Shown piece by piece: positions 29,077 through 38,847 of a stretch of DNA of 64,000 bases. The translations under genes were made by a program, and so were the position numbers. Within the stretch, counting starts at the first letter, position 1; each line of letters opens with the position of its first letter. Under the pieces are notes generated by a model, which made no database searches, was not told where the DNA came from, and saw nothing but the letters and a program-made list of their open reading frames with translations. The stretch covers positions 124,001 through 188,000 of the forward strand of contig NZ_JBBAXC010000001.1 of the NCBI RefSeq assembly GCF_037120725.1, given 5' to 3'. Source of the DNA: Bacillus spongiae. GTDB lineage: Bacteria; Bacillota; Bacilli; Bacillales; Bacillaceae_K.

Positions 29077-31020
29077 ATGCATCTAGATACCACATTATTG
29101 TTTAAAGAAGTAAACAATGAAAATGTACCATTTCAAAATGGAAACGTGTTGCCTTCATTTGACCCACAAAAGAGACTATCCGTTTCCTTGGGAGGCAACT
29201 GGAAAAAGAAAAGATTTCAAGCTGACCATGAGCAAACGATGGAAGAGCGGACAAAAAACTGGATTGAAAAGGTAGAAAAAGAAGGGCAAGGAATAACTGG
29301 CCTTCACTACGATGATGAGCAGTTAATCACTCATTCTATTCCGTTGCCAGAAAACAAGATGACAGGTGAAGCAAGTACAAACGGAGTTGAAACATATGAG
29401 GATGGTGTATGGTACCGACGGAAATTCAAGGTTCCATCTGATTGGACTAGTAAGCAAATTGCGTTAAAAGCATATGCCATCAGTTATATTGCAGATATTT
29501 GGGTTAATGGACAATATGTTGGAGTTCATGAAGGAGGATATACACCATTTTCCTTCAACATTACGAATTTTGTACAGCTTGGTGAAGAAAATGTCATTGT
29601 TATCCGAGTAGACAATCCACCTTGGGGCAGCCGAAATGATATTATTCCAGCAACAGTAGGAACGGATTTCTTTAATTACACAGGGATCATTCATGATTTA
29701 TTTATTGAAGCAACACCTGCTATTCAAATTAGTCGATGTGACATTGTACCTGTTGATACAACTGGTCAAGTAAGGTTGAAATTAGTGGTTGAAAACCGCA
29801 GTGAATTGCCTGAAAAGGTAATGGTTAAAGTGAATTTATATGAGGGGGATCAGGAATCCCCTCAGTTTCTTCAGTCACCTTATGCAGAAGATATAATTGG
29901 GGAGAAAAGGACTTATTCCGGACGGGGTGAGCAAGAGGTCCAGGTCGATGCAAATGATCTATCGATATGGACAACAACGATTCAAATTGATGACCCAAAG
30001 CTGTGGGAGGTTAGGAACCCAAACTTGTATGTTTGTGGAGTAGAGCTTGTGCAGGGAGAGGACACAGTTGATCGATTTTTTTCTCAGTTTGGTATTCGAA
30101 CAGTGGCAACTGAAGGAACGAAAATCACGTTAAATAATGAACCCATTTTTCTTGTAGGTTTAGCCAGACATGAAGAATGGCCGAATTTTGGAAGAACGGC
30201 GACTTTTGACCGTATCGTAACAGATTTATTACAGATGAGGGATTTATCCATTAATTTTGTGAGAACATCCCATTATCCAAACCATATATATACGTATATT
30301 ATTCTTGATCGATTAGGACTTACTGCGAAATGTGAAATTCCATTATGGCAATTTGAGCGCGAGCATTATGAAGCGGAAGAAACCCGTTTACATGCACAGC
30401 AAATGTGGCGAGAAATGATTCTTTCAAACTTTAATCGACCTTCTATTATCTTATGGAGTACACAAAATGAATCGGTTGAGGTTGCATTACGTAAAAGACA
30501 TAATGAGCGATTAGTCAATGATTTACGTGGAAAATATAATGATGGTAGGCTCATTACTCAAAGTGCTGCGGCAGATCAACCAGGTTATTGGGATGAATCG
30601 ATGGAGCCACTCGATGTTGCAGGCTGGACAATGTATTTCGGTGTGTTTCACGGAAGTACCCCATATGAAGGAACAAAACAGTTTCTCGAAAATGCTCATA
30701 AAGCTTGGCCAAATAAGCCTATCTTAAATACAGAATATGGTTACTGGTCTAGAGAAGATGGTGGCGAAGAAGAAAAGCAAGTTTATATTTATTCAGAGAC
30801 CCAAAGAGCTTTGCTAGAAAAAGCAACGGTATCACCAGACGGTCAAGTGAATGAAGAAGGGTATTTGGCTGGGATAAACTATTGGTCTGTCTATGACTGG
30901 TATATTAATCATAATGAATTTTATCAAACAATGGGTTTATTTCAAATGGACCGTAAAACAACAAAGCCAGTATTCGAACTGTTAAAAAGAGATTATCGAA
31001 AGCTGACGAATTTGACATAA
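29077..31020 (+). CDS. Glycoside hydrolase family 2 enzyme
   Basis: This 647-residue protein has the GH2 layout: N-terminal jelly roll (YRRKFKVPSDW, DIWVNGQYVGVHEGGYTPF), immunoglobulin-like domain, then the TIM barrel. The acid/base Glu is in WSTQNES near residue 464, and the nucleophile Glu is in ILNTEYGY near 553. No signal peptide is seen, so it probably works on imported oligosaccharide in the cytoplasm. Family members are beta-galactosidases, beta-glucuronidases or beta-mannosidases; I cannot choose between them. It lies 30 bases after the permeases in one operon. Confidence 0.85.
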   Translation: MHLDTTLLFKEVNNENVPFQNGNVLPSFDPQKRLSVSLGGNWKKKRFQADHEQTMEERTKNWIEKVEKEGQGITGLHYDDEQLITHSIPLPENKMTGEASTNGVETYEDGVWYRRKFKVPSDWTSKQIALKAYAISYIADIWVNGQYVGVHEGGYTPFSFNITNFVQLGEENVIVIRVDNPPWGSRNDIIPATVGTDFFNYTGIIHDLFIEATPAIQISRCDIVPVDTTGQVRLKLVVENRSELPEKVMVKVNLYEGDQESPQFLQSPYAEDIIGEKRTYSGRGEQEVQVDANDLSIWTTTIQIDDPKLWEVRNPNLYVCGVELVQGEDTVDRFFSQFGIRTVATEGTKITLNNEPIFLVGLARHEEWPNFGRTATFDRIVTDLLQMRDLSINFVRTSHYPNHIYTYIILDRLGLTAKCEIPLWQFEREHYEAEETRLHAQQMWREMILSNFNRPSIILWSTQNESVEVALRKRHNERLVNDLRGKYNDGRLITQSAAADQPGYWDESMEPLDVAGWTMYFGVFHGSTPYEGTKQFLENAHKAWPNKPILNTEYGYWSREDGGEEEKQVYIYSETQRALLEKATVSPDGQVNEEGYLAGINYWSVYDWYINHNEFYQTMGLFQMDRKTTKPVFELLKRDYRKLTNLT

Positions 31021-31045
31021 GTACACTAGATAGGAGAGAGCAAAG

Positions 31046-31663
31046 ATGTTAAAAAGTTCAACAGGACGTCGACTATACTTCATAGCGGATATGTTGTTAC
31101 AGTTCATCGTACTAAATTTACTTTGGCTAGTATTCACAGTTGTTGGATTCATTGTGTTTGGTATTTTTCCAGCATCCATAGCCGCATGTTACATCATGAG
31201 AAAACGAATTGTTGAGCAAGAAGACATTCCTATTTTCTCATCATTTTGGGAAGTATATAAACAAAGCTTTGTTCGTGGGAATGTGCTTTTTAGTATGGTC
31301 ATTGCTCTCTCACTAATATTGTATATTGATTTTTCTGCTATTACTTATTTCGACTCTATGATGAGTACAATTGTAGGAGTAGGATTAATTATCATCGTTT
31401 TTTTCCTATTAATAATGGTCTTTTATTCACTTCCTTTGCTATCTATAACAAGTGATCGATCATTCAAAGTAATGAAAAATGGGTTATTAATGGGACTGGC
31501 AAACCCGCTAGCAACAATGGTTGTGTTTATTATAATTTTAGCTATTCGAGTAGTTTATGGCTATTTACCAACACTGTTACCTTTGTTCGGCATTATGCCA
31601 CTTTTACTAGCTTGTACGGTAGCTTTTCAAAAAAGCTTCAAAAAATTAGGACAACCATTATAG
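31046..31663 (+). CDS. DUF624 (YesL-type) membrane protein
   Basis: This 205-residue protein has five or so hydrophobic helices and resembles YesL, a family repeatedly found inside carbohydrate-uptake operons of Bacilli. The early helix NLLWLVFTVVGFIVFGIFPA followed by ASIAACYIMRKR is typical. Its function is unknown; its position between the GH2 and GH35-like genes ties it to this glycan locus. Start ATG 31046 has AGGAGAGAG upstream. Confidence 0.82.
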   Translation: MLKSSTGRRLYFIADMLLQFIVLNLLWLVFTVVGFIVFGIFPASIAACYIMRKRIVEQEDIPIFSSFWEVYKQSFVRGNVLFSMVIALSLILYIDFSAITYFDSMMSTIVGVGLIIIVFFLLIMVFYSLPLLSITSDRSFKVMKNGLLMGLANPLATMVVFIIILAIRVVYGYLPTLLPLFGIMPLLLACTVAFQKSFKKLGQPL

Positions 31664-31681
31664 AATGGAGGCAATACACTT

Positions 31682-33823
31682 ATGATTAATGTGAAAGATG
31701 GAATATTGTATCGTGATGGGAAACCATTCGTATTTATTTCTGCTGATTATCCATATTATCGTGATTATCCCGAGAATTGGTCTGATCGGTTAGATAAATT
31801 AAAAGATGCAGGGATAGAAGTTGTTACGTTTTATGTTCCTTGGAGACATCATCATTTAAAGATTGATGGACAAGATGTACTTGATTTTTCTGGAGACACA
31901 CAAGGGAATCGTGATGTACTCTCCTTCATTAAATTAGTTGAAGAAAAAAATATGTTTGCTGTTGTGAAACCAGGTCCTTTCATACATGCTGAAACGGATT
32001 TTGGAGGATTACCAGATTTCGTAGAAGGTGGAAAAGAATACGAAGCAATGCTTGATAATGAAGGGAATGAGCGTAAATGGCATCGTAACCTTCCAGCACC
32101 ATTTGACGAATCCTTTACGACTGCTGTTCAAGATTGGTACAAGGTTTGTGATGAAACGGTTATCAAACCATTTACTTACCCGAATGGTCCTGTCATTGCC
32201 CTGCAAATTTTAAATGAAGGATTATATTCTGATGGTCAGCATAGTGTGTTAGCATACGATTATTCCCAAAGTGGATTAGACTATCATACTGAGAGATTAC
32301 AGAAACAGTTCGGTCCTATTGAACAATATAATGAGACATTTGGAACGAGCTATGCTTCACATAGCGAAATTCCTGTACCTAGAGCCTTTGATATTCATAC
32401 AAAAGATAATGTTAAGCAAGTGCTGCCTTATTTACAATGGGCAGAGACTCAAAATCGTTATCTAGGTGATTTGTATACAAATTGGGGCAATGCCATTGAT
32501 TCAACATTACCTGTCTTCAATAATATAAACCCTCCATTAAATGAAGCGAAGGGCTTTGACTTTTGGTTAACAAGAGTTGTCCCTGAACATTGGGACGTTA
32601 GCTACGGTTTCACGAATTGGATTGGCGTTGTTTCTCATGATGAAACGGCATTTTTACGCTATTTGCTTCTAGTTAAGCGCGATCGTGGAATTAACCTTGA
32701 AGAGAATTGGGGCTTTTCAGATCCATTGTATGATTGGCGCTATATTTATCATCATGTTCCGTTTTATCAAACCGTATTGGCAATGGGATTAGGGGCAACA
32801 GGATTTAATGTTTATACAGGCATTTCAACTGACGGATGGACTGATGAACTTGATTCCATTCATGCACGTCCATACCCTGACTGTTCACCAATCACAGAAA
32901 AAGGTGAAACAGGTGAAAAATTCGAAGCACTAAAAGTCCTAGTTTCCTATTTAAAGGAAAACGAACAGTTAATTACTGAAGGAAAACGACCAAATGAAAA
33001 CGCTTGGGGATTATATGCTCCATATAGCTATTTAGCCTCATTTGGTATAGAGGATCGTGATTTTGAGAAAATGGGAGTAAAAGCTCCACATTCAGGCTAT
33101 AAAGGGCTTGAATCGTTTATGCTTACAATGTTAAAGGAACAGCGTGAATTTGGTATTGTTAACATTGAGACAGCATCGATTGAAGAACTACAACAACAAC
33201 AAGCAATATCTGTTGTAGGTGGATTCTTTATGCATCGTGAAGTTCAAGAGAAGTTGCTTCAATACGTTACTGCGGGAGGCAAACTCTTCTTCTTTGGTGA
33301 AGTCCCTACCTATGATGAAACAATGGAAAAATGCTCGATTTTAAATCATGTGATTTCAAATTCAAAACGTTATAATACAGTCAATCACGGTAATGGAACG
33401 ATTATATACTATCCAGAAAACCCATTCTCATCATGTGGTATTTCACCAACGTTTGCTCATCTCATGAATATTCACATTGACAAGTCACGTATTGTTGGCG
33501 ATGAGTGCTATACATTTATGTATGAGCTTGAAGGAGAAAAGTCCATTTACTTATTAAGTAATTCTCAAATTTCTAAGGAGCATAAACTTTCTGTTGACGG
33601 GGAAGAGTTAACGGTTTCACTACCAGCTAAAGGGTGTGCGATTATAACGATAGGAAATGAAGAAATTACTTCTTGTGTTGTCAAAGGAATTAATGATTAT
33701 GATGAATCATTTGTAGCGCCAGCTGTATCTTATAAAGGTCAAACAATTAAAGCTGAGGCACCGTGTGATTTCTATTACAGTAAAAACAAAGAAATCCATG
33801 CAGAAGTAAATGTAAAGAACTAA
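31682..33823 (+). CDS. GH35-like beta-galactosidase
   Basis: This 713-residue cytoplasmic enzyme opens with the GH35 barrel: FVFISADYPYYRD, GIEVVTFYVPW, VVKPGPFIHAETDFGGLPDF. The acid/base Glu is in PVIALQILNEG (near 179), and the nucleophile is probably in NLEENWGF (near 340). A beta-rich C-terminal part follows the barrel. GH35 enzymes remove terminal beta-galactose, though some members act on glucosamine. It closes the operon before a strong terminator. Compared with typical GH35 enzymes the second catalytic region is divergent, so the substrate may differ. Confidence 0.78.
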   Translation: MINVKDGILYRDGKPFVFISADYPYYRDYPENWSDRLDKLKDAGIEVVTFYVPWRHHHLKIDGQDVLDFSGDTQGNRDVLSFIKLVEEKNMFAVVKPGPFIHAETDFGGLPDFVEGGKEYEAMLDNEGNERKWHRNLPAPFDESFTTAVQDWYKVCDETVIKPFTYPNGPVIALQILNEGLYSDGQHSVLAYDYSQSGLDYHTERLQKQFGPIEQYNETFGTSYASHSEIPVPRAFDIHTKDNVKQVLPYLQWAETQNRYLGDLYTNWGNAIDSTLPVFNNINPPLNEAKGFDFWLTRVVPEHWDVSYGFTNWIGVVSHDETAFLRYLLLVKRDRGINLEENWGFSDPLYDWRYIYHHVPFYQTVLAMGLGATGFNVYTGISTDGWTDELDSIHARPYPDCSPITEKGETGEKFEALKVLVSYLKENEQLITEGKRPNENAWGLYAPYSYLASFGIEDRDFEKMGVKAPHSGYKGLESFMLTMLKEQREFGIVNIETASIEELQQQQAISVVGGFFMHREVQEKLLQYVTAGGKLFFFGEVPTYDETMEKCSILNHVISNSKRYNTVNHGNGTIIYYPENPFSSCGISPTFAHLMNIHIDKSRIVGDECYTFMYELEGEKSIYLLSNSQISKEHKLSVDGEELTVSLPAKGCAIITIGNEEITSCVVKGINDYDESFVAPAVSYKGQTIKAEAPCDFYYSKNKEIHAEVNVKN

Positions 33824-33833
33824 TTTAAAAAGA

Positions 33834-33868
33834 GGAGAACTCCATTAATAATGGAGTTCTCCCCTTTT
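33834..33868. terminator. Bidirectional terminator
   Basis: GGAGAACTCCAT (33834-33845) pairs with ATGGAGTTCTCC (33851-33862). CCTTTT follows on the + strand, and leftward the stem is followed by CTCTTTTTAAATT. It can stop both the GH operon and the convergent lipase gene. Confidence 0.85.
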
Positions 33869-33885
33869 ATTAAGTAAAAAGAGAA

Positions 33886-35415
33886 TTATTCAACAGTGCC
33901 AGTTTGGAAATATGACTTAACAACGGTTCGGTAGAATTTCTCACCATTCTCTTTCGTGCCTATTATTTCATACGTGACATTGTTCGTTTCTGACTCAATA
34001 ATGTTGAGAGAGCCTGAACCTACTCCAGCACCATTTTTAAGCCTTGGTTTCGTTTTTTTCACTTTTGTCTCCAATTTTATCTTTGACGAACCTTTTTGTT
34101 TCTTGTCTTTTGCTTTTTTTTCTATTTGAGACCATTTCATATTCAAGGCATTTGACCCTTGGAAATTGGTAACGATAAAATAGGCATCTTCATGGTTACT
34201 ATTCATTACCATCTGCCATTCTCCAGCTTCAGGATTATTAATCGTAAAAGTTTGAGTATAGGCATTGTTAAAATAATTTTTGTCAATATAATCATTGTGT
34301 TGTTTTGACCTTTTGGTGTATTGTTTCCCTTTTGGTGAAGTAAGTACTACATTTACATCCTCTCCACTTGTCATCACTTGGAATGTAATTTGATTGTTAC
34401 CAGATTCTACAGGTATTAATTCGGTAACAGCTGTATTGGAAGGTATTTTATTTCCACGTAACAATTGCTCAGGAACGTATTGTTCGTTGGATGGTTGAGG
34501 GGACAAAGTCGGTATTACGTTTATGCTGTCGTTACGAAGGACAGAATTTATTTGTTTAAACGAACTTGATCCCGTACGAATGTTATCGTGATCTATATCA
34601 TCTCCCCCACTAAAGAAGTGTGTACTATAGGGAAGCTTCGTACTCCAAACGGGGACAAGACCATCATTATCTCCACCTAAGTATAAGCCTCCAAACCAAA
34701 GTGCAGAGAAGATTGGACCCCACCCAGTACCTGATGCGGTGAAATAATCATTTTTGAATACGCTTTCATTTCGGTCGATTAGAAAACGGAATTTTTCCAT
34801 TTCTCCAGTTTGCATTGAATATGTTCCGTCATCAGTACGTTTAATTAAATCAGCTAACCACCCAGCATACCAACTGTAGGCTAAATCAGCTAATGGAGAG
34901 CCGTAGTGAGGGGAGGAAAGGGTAATAACGTCATTGACATAAGGCCATGCCTCATACTGGACAAGCGCAGCTTGTGTATCAACCCCACCTTTACTGTGAG
35001 CCACGATGTTCACCTTTTCCCCAAAAAAGTGATAGATCTCCTCTAACATTTCGGCAAGCATTTTTCCATTGTGCCACACATCTGCTGCGTCTCCCCCAGT
35101 AGCATCTTCTAGTTGTACAAAAGCGGTACGGAAACCATTTAAATAAGCATGTTGATACATATCATTATCTCCGTAGTAAACGGTATTCTCCCACCAATCT
35201 CTTGCATTTCCATGTAGACCTTGTACGAAAACTATAGGGGGTTGATTATGATCAACGTTGTCAGGTATAGCTCCCGTGAACCAAGTTCCTGGTGTATCGG
35301 ATACTCCAACTGGATTAGGAACAATAGTAGTAACATTAGCACTTGCTTCCCGTTCTACCGGACTTACAATGAATACCAATAGAAAGAAGGGGAGAAGTCG
35401 TTTTAATGCTTTCAT
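33886..35415 (-). CDS. Secreted lipase/esterase with C-terminal extension
   Basis: This 509-residue protein has a signal peptide (LLPFFLLVFIVS, cleavage probably after ASA) and an alpha/beta-hydrolase domain. The oxyanion segment is VFVQGLHGNARDWW, the nucleophile elbow AHSKGG (Ser near 142), then GDNDGLVPV for the acid and DIDHDNI for the histidine. Residues after about 320 form a beta-rich extension plus a lysine-rich linker (KKAKDKKQKGSSKIK), perhaps for cell-surface or substrate binding. It stands alone, convergent with the GH operon. Activity as a lipase is likely; the lipid substrate is unknown. Confidence 0.82.
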   Translation of the reverse strand: MKALKRLLPFFLLVFIVSPVEREASANVTTIVPNPVGVSDTPGTWFTGAIPDNVDHNQPPIVFVQGLHGNARDWWENTVYYGDNDMYQHAYLNGFRTAFVQLEDATGGDAADVWHNGKMLAEMLEEIYHFFGEKVNIVAHSKGGVDTQAALVQYEAWPYVNDVITLSSPHYGSPLADLAYSWYAGWLADLIKRTDDGTYSMQTGEMEKFRFLIDRNESVFKNDYFTASGTGWGPIFSALWFGGLYLGGDNDGLVPVWSTKLPYSTHFFSGGDDIDHDNIRTGSSSFKQINSVLRNDSINVIPTLSPQPSNEQYVPEQLLRGNKIPSNTAVTELIPVESGNNQITFQVMTSGEDVNVVLTSPKGKQYTKRSKQHNDYIDKNYFNNAYTQTFTINNPEAGEWQMVMNSNHEDAYFIVTNFQGSNALNMKWSQIEKKAKDKKQKGSSKIKLETKVKKTKPRLKNGAGVGSGSLNIIESETNNVTYEIIGTKENGEKFYRTVVKSYFQTGTVE

Positions 35416-35659
35416 TCATTCAACTCCTTTAAAAGATTTAAATTCATTTATAGTAAATGATATCTTCTTAGTAAATATGACAAAATTAACATTCATCATT
35501 CACTTGATTGATAAAATAATAGAATAGTCCTACAATTTAACTAATGTAAAATTGTGTTAGTATCTATAAAATAGAAGAAGTACATATCTTTTAAAGGGTA
35601 GAAAAATTTAGCGTAATGGTAGATTACTATTATCCGAGACTTTTGATGGAGGTGAGTTT

Positions 35660-36330
35660 ATGGGGGAATTATTCCTTTCTGGGGGTGGAAATGAGCAGCA
35701 AACACTGTTAATCGATAAAAGGTTTGCTGAGAGCATTAATCATGAGCAGCCATTATTGTATATTCCGATTGCTATGGATGGCCAAACAATATCATATGAG
35801 TCTTGTTTTGAGTGGATCAATCGTGTTTTTAACCCTTTAGGTATTCATAATATTACTATGTGGACCGATATTAACAAAAAGTGTCTAGCTGATTTACAAT
35901 TATTTTCAGCAGTCTATATTGGGGGAGGAAATACTTTTCGTTTACTGAATGACCTAGTCCACTCTGGTTTCATAAAGGTTTTAAAGCAATATGTAAAGAG
36001 TGGAGGGATTATTTACGGAGGAAGTGCAGGAGCAATCATTTTCGGTCATAATATCGAAACATCCTCTTATATGGATGCTAATAATGTAGGCCTTCGTGAA
36101 TTTGCTGGCTTAAATTTGGTGAAAGGTTACCAATATGGTGTCACTATAACAAGAAAGATGACATTTTAATCAGAAAATATGGTTTGGAAAATAAGACGGA
36201 TGTCCTTGCTTTACCAGAAGAAACAGGGATTCATTTGAGTGATGCTGGAATATATGTATTGGGAACACAACCTGCTACCTTGTTTGAAGGGGAGTCTAAG
36301 CGAGAAGTTCATCCGATGAAGTTTATATGA
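35660..36330 (+). pseudogene. Peptidase E (S51 family), frameshifted
   Basis: The first frame (169 codons to 36169) carries IGGGNTFRLLNDL and the nucleophile segment IIYGGSAGAIIFG (Ser near 122) of S51 dipeptidases that cut Asp-X. Near 36140 the frame breaks: in the next frame the sequence continues as HYNKKDDILIRKYGL through LALPEETGIHL to a stop at 36328-36330, restoring the expected C-terminus. One base is missing. Total length is right for the family (about 223 codons). This may be a true pseudogene or a sequencing error. The N-terminal part alone lacks the C-terminal strands and would probably be inactive. Confidence 0.8.
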
Positions 36331-36415
36331 ATAAAGAACCGAAAATTTAAAAGCCAATCAGATACATATTCACTCTTGTTTCGTGTAAAAAAGATGGAGG
36401 GAAAAGGAGTCATAT

Positions 36416-36610
36416 ATGACTAAATGCCCATTATGCAATAAAGACAACCATTGCGCAATAAATGAAGGAAAAAAGGCCGAGACCTGCTGGTGCATGAAAG
36501 TATCCATTTCAAAAGAACTGCTCCAAAGCATAGGTCATAGAAACCAATGTATATGTTATGAGTGTTTAGAAGGGGATAGAAACATAATCGTTAAAGATGA
36601 GGGCAAATGA
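36416..36610 (+). CDS. Cysteine-rich CWC family protein
   Basis: This 64-residue protein carries eight cysteines (4, 7, 13, 24, 26, 45, 47, 50) arranged as CPLCNKDNHC, ETCWCMKV and CICYEC. That is the cysteine-rich CWC pattern, which probably binds zinc. The function of the family is unknown. Start ATG 36416 follows GGAGGGAAAAGGAG. A terminator follows. It is not obviously linked to its neighbours. Confidence 0.82.
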   Translation: MTKCPLCNKDNHCAINEGKKAETCWCMKVSISKELLQSIGHRNQCICYECLEGDRNIIVKDEGK

Positions 36611-36670
36611 TAATTGTACATTCTGTCAATAGTCTAATAAGTTTGTCGGTCTCAGACTAGATGGAGATAA

Positions 36671-36711
36671 AAAAGTTGAGGAAGGATGAAAGATTTATTC
36701 AAGCTTCTTCA
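36671..36711 (+). terminator. Rho-independent terminator after the CWC gene
   Basis: AAAAGTTGAGGAAG (36671-36684) pairs with CTTCTTCAACTTTT (36694-36707) and runs into TTTTTTA. Confidence 0.82.
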
Positions 36712-36852
36712 ACTTTTTTATACTATGTAGGATTTTACTTTTGAAAACTGAATCATGATGTATCCTCTTCAACTATTTTAGTCTAATACTCTATTATTAA
36801 TAGAATAGACGGTTTAAAGTTGTTTAAAACTCGTAATCCATGAAAGGATAGA

Positions 36853-37773
36853 TTACCACGTTAATGCTGGTAAGGAATCGTCAATCGCTTTAAGCTCATA
36901 CCCTTCTTCAAGTAAGAATGTAATAACATCTTCCATCTGTTCAAGGGTAGCCTTTGAATCATGAAATAATATCACTGGATTTTGTTGTTCAGCCTCAAGC
37001 TCTTGGACTGATGAGATAACGATATCTACCATAGTTCTATTAGGATATTTCCAATCTTCACTATCTACATTCCAATCCCAAATTTTATACCCTTCCGCTT
37101 GAATCGATTTTTTCCATTCAGCACTTAAAAATGGCCTACTGCCATAAGGGGTACGAATAATTTGCGTGTCAGTTCCTGTAATACGTTGAACGATTTCTCT
37201 CTCTGCATCCATTTCACCTAGAACATTAGAAAGAGAGTCATAAATTTTTTTGGAATCATGTGATATCCCGTGAAGGCCAATCCCAAACCCTTTTTCACTC
37301 ATTTCCTTCACTGAATTAGGATATCTTTCTATACTTGGACCAAGCATAAAGAAGGTTGCTTTTACATTATGTTTTTCAAATAAGTCTATGAATGACTCTG
37401 TGTAGGCAGAGGGTCCATCATCAACTGTGATATAGGCTACTTTTCCTTTAGTTTGGTCCAAGATATCGTTTTCAGGTAATGATGGATTGTCTTCCACAGT
37501 TGGCTCAATGTCGATGCCACCTTCGTCTTCTGAACTACTATTCTCTTGATCTACTTCTGAATTCTCTTGCTCACTCACTGTTTTTTCTTTCTCATTTTTA
37601 GTTGATTTTACTACTTCTTCCGCTTTAGTGGTCGTGGTCTCTCCAGCTTCGGTACGATTATTTTCAGTAGAGATATAGTTAAATGTAAAAATGGCTATTG
37701 CTACAGCAACGATTAAGGTATAAAATCGGGCATTTGGCTTAGGGAATTTGTGAGTGGATCGTTTTCTTCTCAT
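36853..37773 (-). CDS. Polysaccharide deacetylase, membrane anchored
   Basis: This 306-residue protein has an N-terminal membrane helix (FYTLIVAVAIAIFTFNYI), a 75-residue acidic linker and a C-terminal NodB domain. NodB motifs: TVDDGPSAYT (metal and base aspartates), LHGISHDSK (HxxxH metal ligands), RTPYGSRPF, WDWNVDSEDW and ILFHDS. Such enzymes deacetylate N-acetylglucosamine of peptidoglycan outside the cell and give lysozyme resistance. It lies 220 bases after rsiV in the same direction, which fits an effector of the SigV response, as pgdA/pdaV is in other Firmicutes. No ECF promoter of its own was found. Confidence 0.85.
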   Translation of the reverse strand: MRRKRSTHKFPKPNARFYTLIVAVAIAIFTFNYISTENNRTEAGETTTTKAEEVVKSTKNEKEKTVSEQENSEVDQENSSSEDEGGIDIEPTVEDNPSLPENDILDQTKGKVAYITVDDGPSAYTESFIDLFEKHNVKATFFMLGPSIERYPNSVKEMSEKGFGIGLHGISHDSKKIYDSLSNVLGEMDAEREIVQRITGTDTQIIRTPYGSRPFLSAEWKKSIQAEGYKIWDWNVDSEDWKYPNRTMVDIVISSVQELEAEQQNPVILFHDSKATLEQMEDVITFLLEEGYELKAIDDSLPALTW

Positions 37774-37994
37774 TTTATCTTTCTCCTAAAGTATATAATT
37801 TTCAAAAATTATCAAGTAAATATTCTATTAAACAAGTATTCCATTATTTATCTATTTTCTTATTCCTTTGTCGACAATGATATCATGTTATTGATTCCAT
37901 ATAAAGACAATTTTCTGTTAATTCATGTAAAAAGATTGTCGAAGAAAGTGACATCTGATCACTCTCTGTGTAGCCTTTGTTTTTAACATGGTAA

Positions 37995-38846
37995 TTATTT
38001 GATATATTCATGACTAACCAATAGGTCACTTATAACATCAGTGGGGATAATAAATTCAACTCTTCCCATAACGCCAGCTGCTACTTCGTATTTATTATAG
38101 GAAATAACTAATTTCCCTTCCGAATTAATATAAAAATTGTCAAGTTTTCTTATTGTTTCGATTGAATCTTCAGCATTAAAATAATAACTATGCTCAGACT
38201 CTTCTTCCTGCTGTTTCATTTGTTGTATAATATTTTGACTAATGACATCGATATAGCGATCATCTTTAAACAACATCGGTAAAGTAATGAGGAGTTTATT
38301 TTTTTTATCAATCGTATCGAATGACATTTCTTTATTAGATGAGCCTGCCTGTGTAAAACGGACAACTTCTCGACCAAGTGATAAAATCGTTTCATTATCT
38401 GTCTTAATTTCAAAATTACTATGGATAACAGAAAGGCTTGAGTTTATATCACCAATCGAGTTTATTAATTCATCGTATAGCTGCTTGCCTTCTTCTAGGT
38501 ATTTTTGATTGAGTGTACTTTCTAACGATGGATCGTCAAGGTTTTGTATCGTTGGTACATCAATGTCAGCGTGATGACGTTCACCTTTAAATGTGAATTC
38601 ACGGAAGGTAAGAACTTGGATGATATCACTGACGACGGGTATACCGGTCGTAGCCTTTGCAATAAATGGACTTGTATTAATAAAGGATACAAACATAACA
38701 GCAGCAGCTCCAAAGCCAATAAGCCAATTGTATCGAGCTACGTTTCGTTTCTTTTTCTTCAATGCCTTCTCTACAACAAATTCAAGCTCGTCTGGAATTG
38801 GGGTTTCTAAATATTCACGTTTTAATTGCTCCATTTTTTTGTCCAT
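37995..38846 (-). CDS. rsiV: Anti-sigma factor RsiV (lysozyme receptor)
   Basis: RsiV holds SigV at the membrane; in B. subtilis lysozyme binds its ectodomain and triggers cleavage by signal peptidase and RasP. This 283-residue protein matches in plan: cytoplasmic N-terminus (MDKKMEQLKREYLETPIPDE), one membrane helix at about 42-62, and a DUF4179-DUF3298-type ectodomain with LINQKY-like LNQKYLEEGKQLYDE, VISQNIIQQMKQQ and the end YEVAAGVMGRVEF then IIPTDVISDLL. It lies one base after sigV. Function as the SigV partner is well supported; lysozyme sensing is inferred from the family. Confidence 0.92.
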   Translation of the reverse strand: MDKKMEQLKREYLETPIPDELEFVVEKALKKKKRNVARYNWLIGFGAAAVMFVSFINTSPFIAKATTGIPVVSDIIQVLTFREFTFKGERHHADIDVPTIQNLDDPSLESTLNQKYLEEGKQLYDELINSIGDINSSLSVIHSNFEIKTDNETILSLGREVVRFTQAGSSNKEMSFDTIDKKNKLLITLPMLFKDDRYIDVISQNIIQQMKQQEEESEHSYYFNAEDSIETIRKLDNFYINSEGKLVISYNKYEVAAGVMGRVEFIIPTDVISDLLVSHEYIK

Positions 38847-38847
38847 T

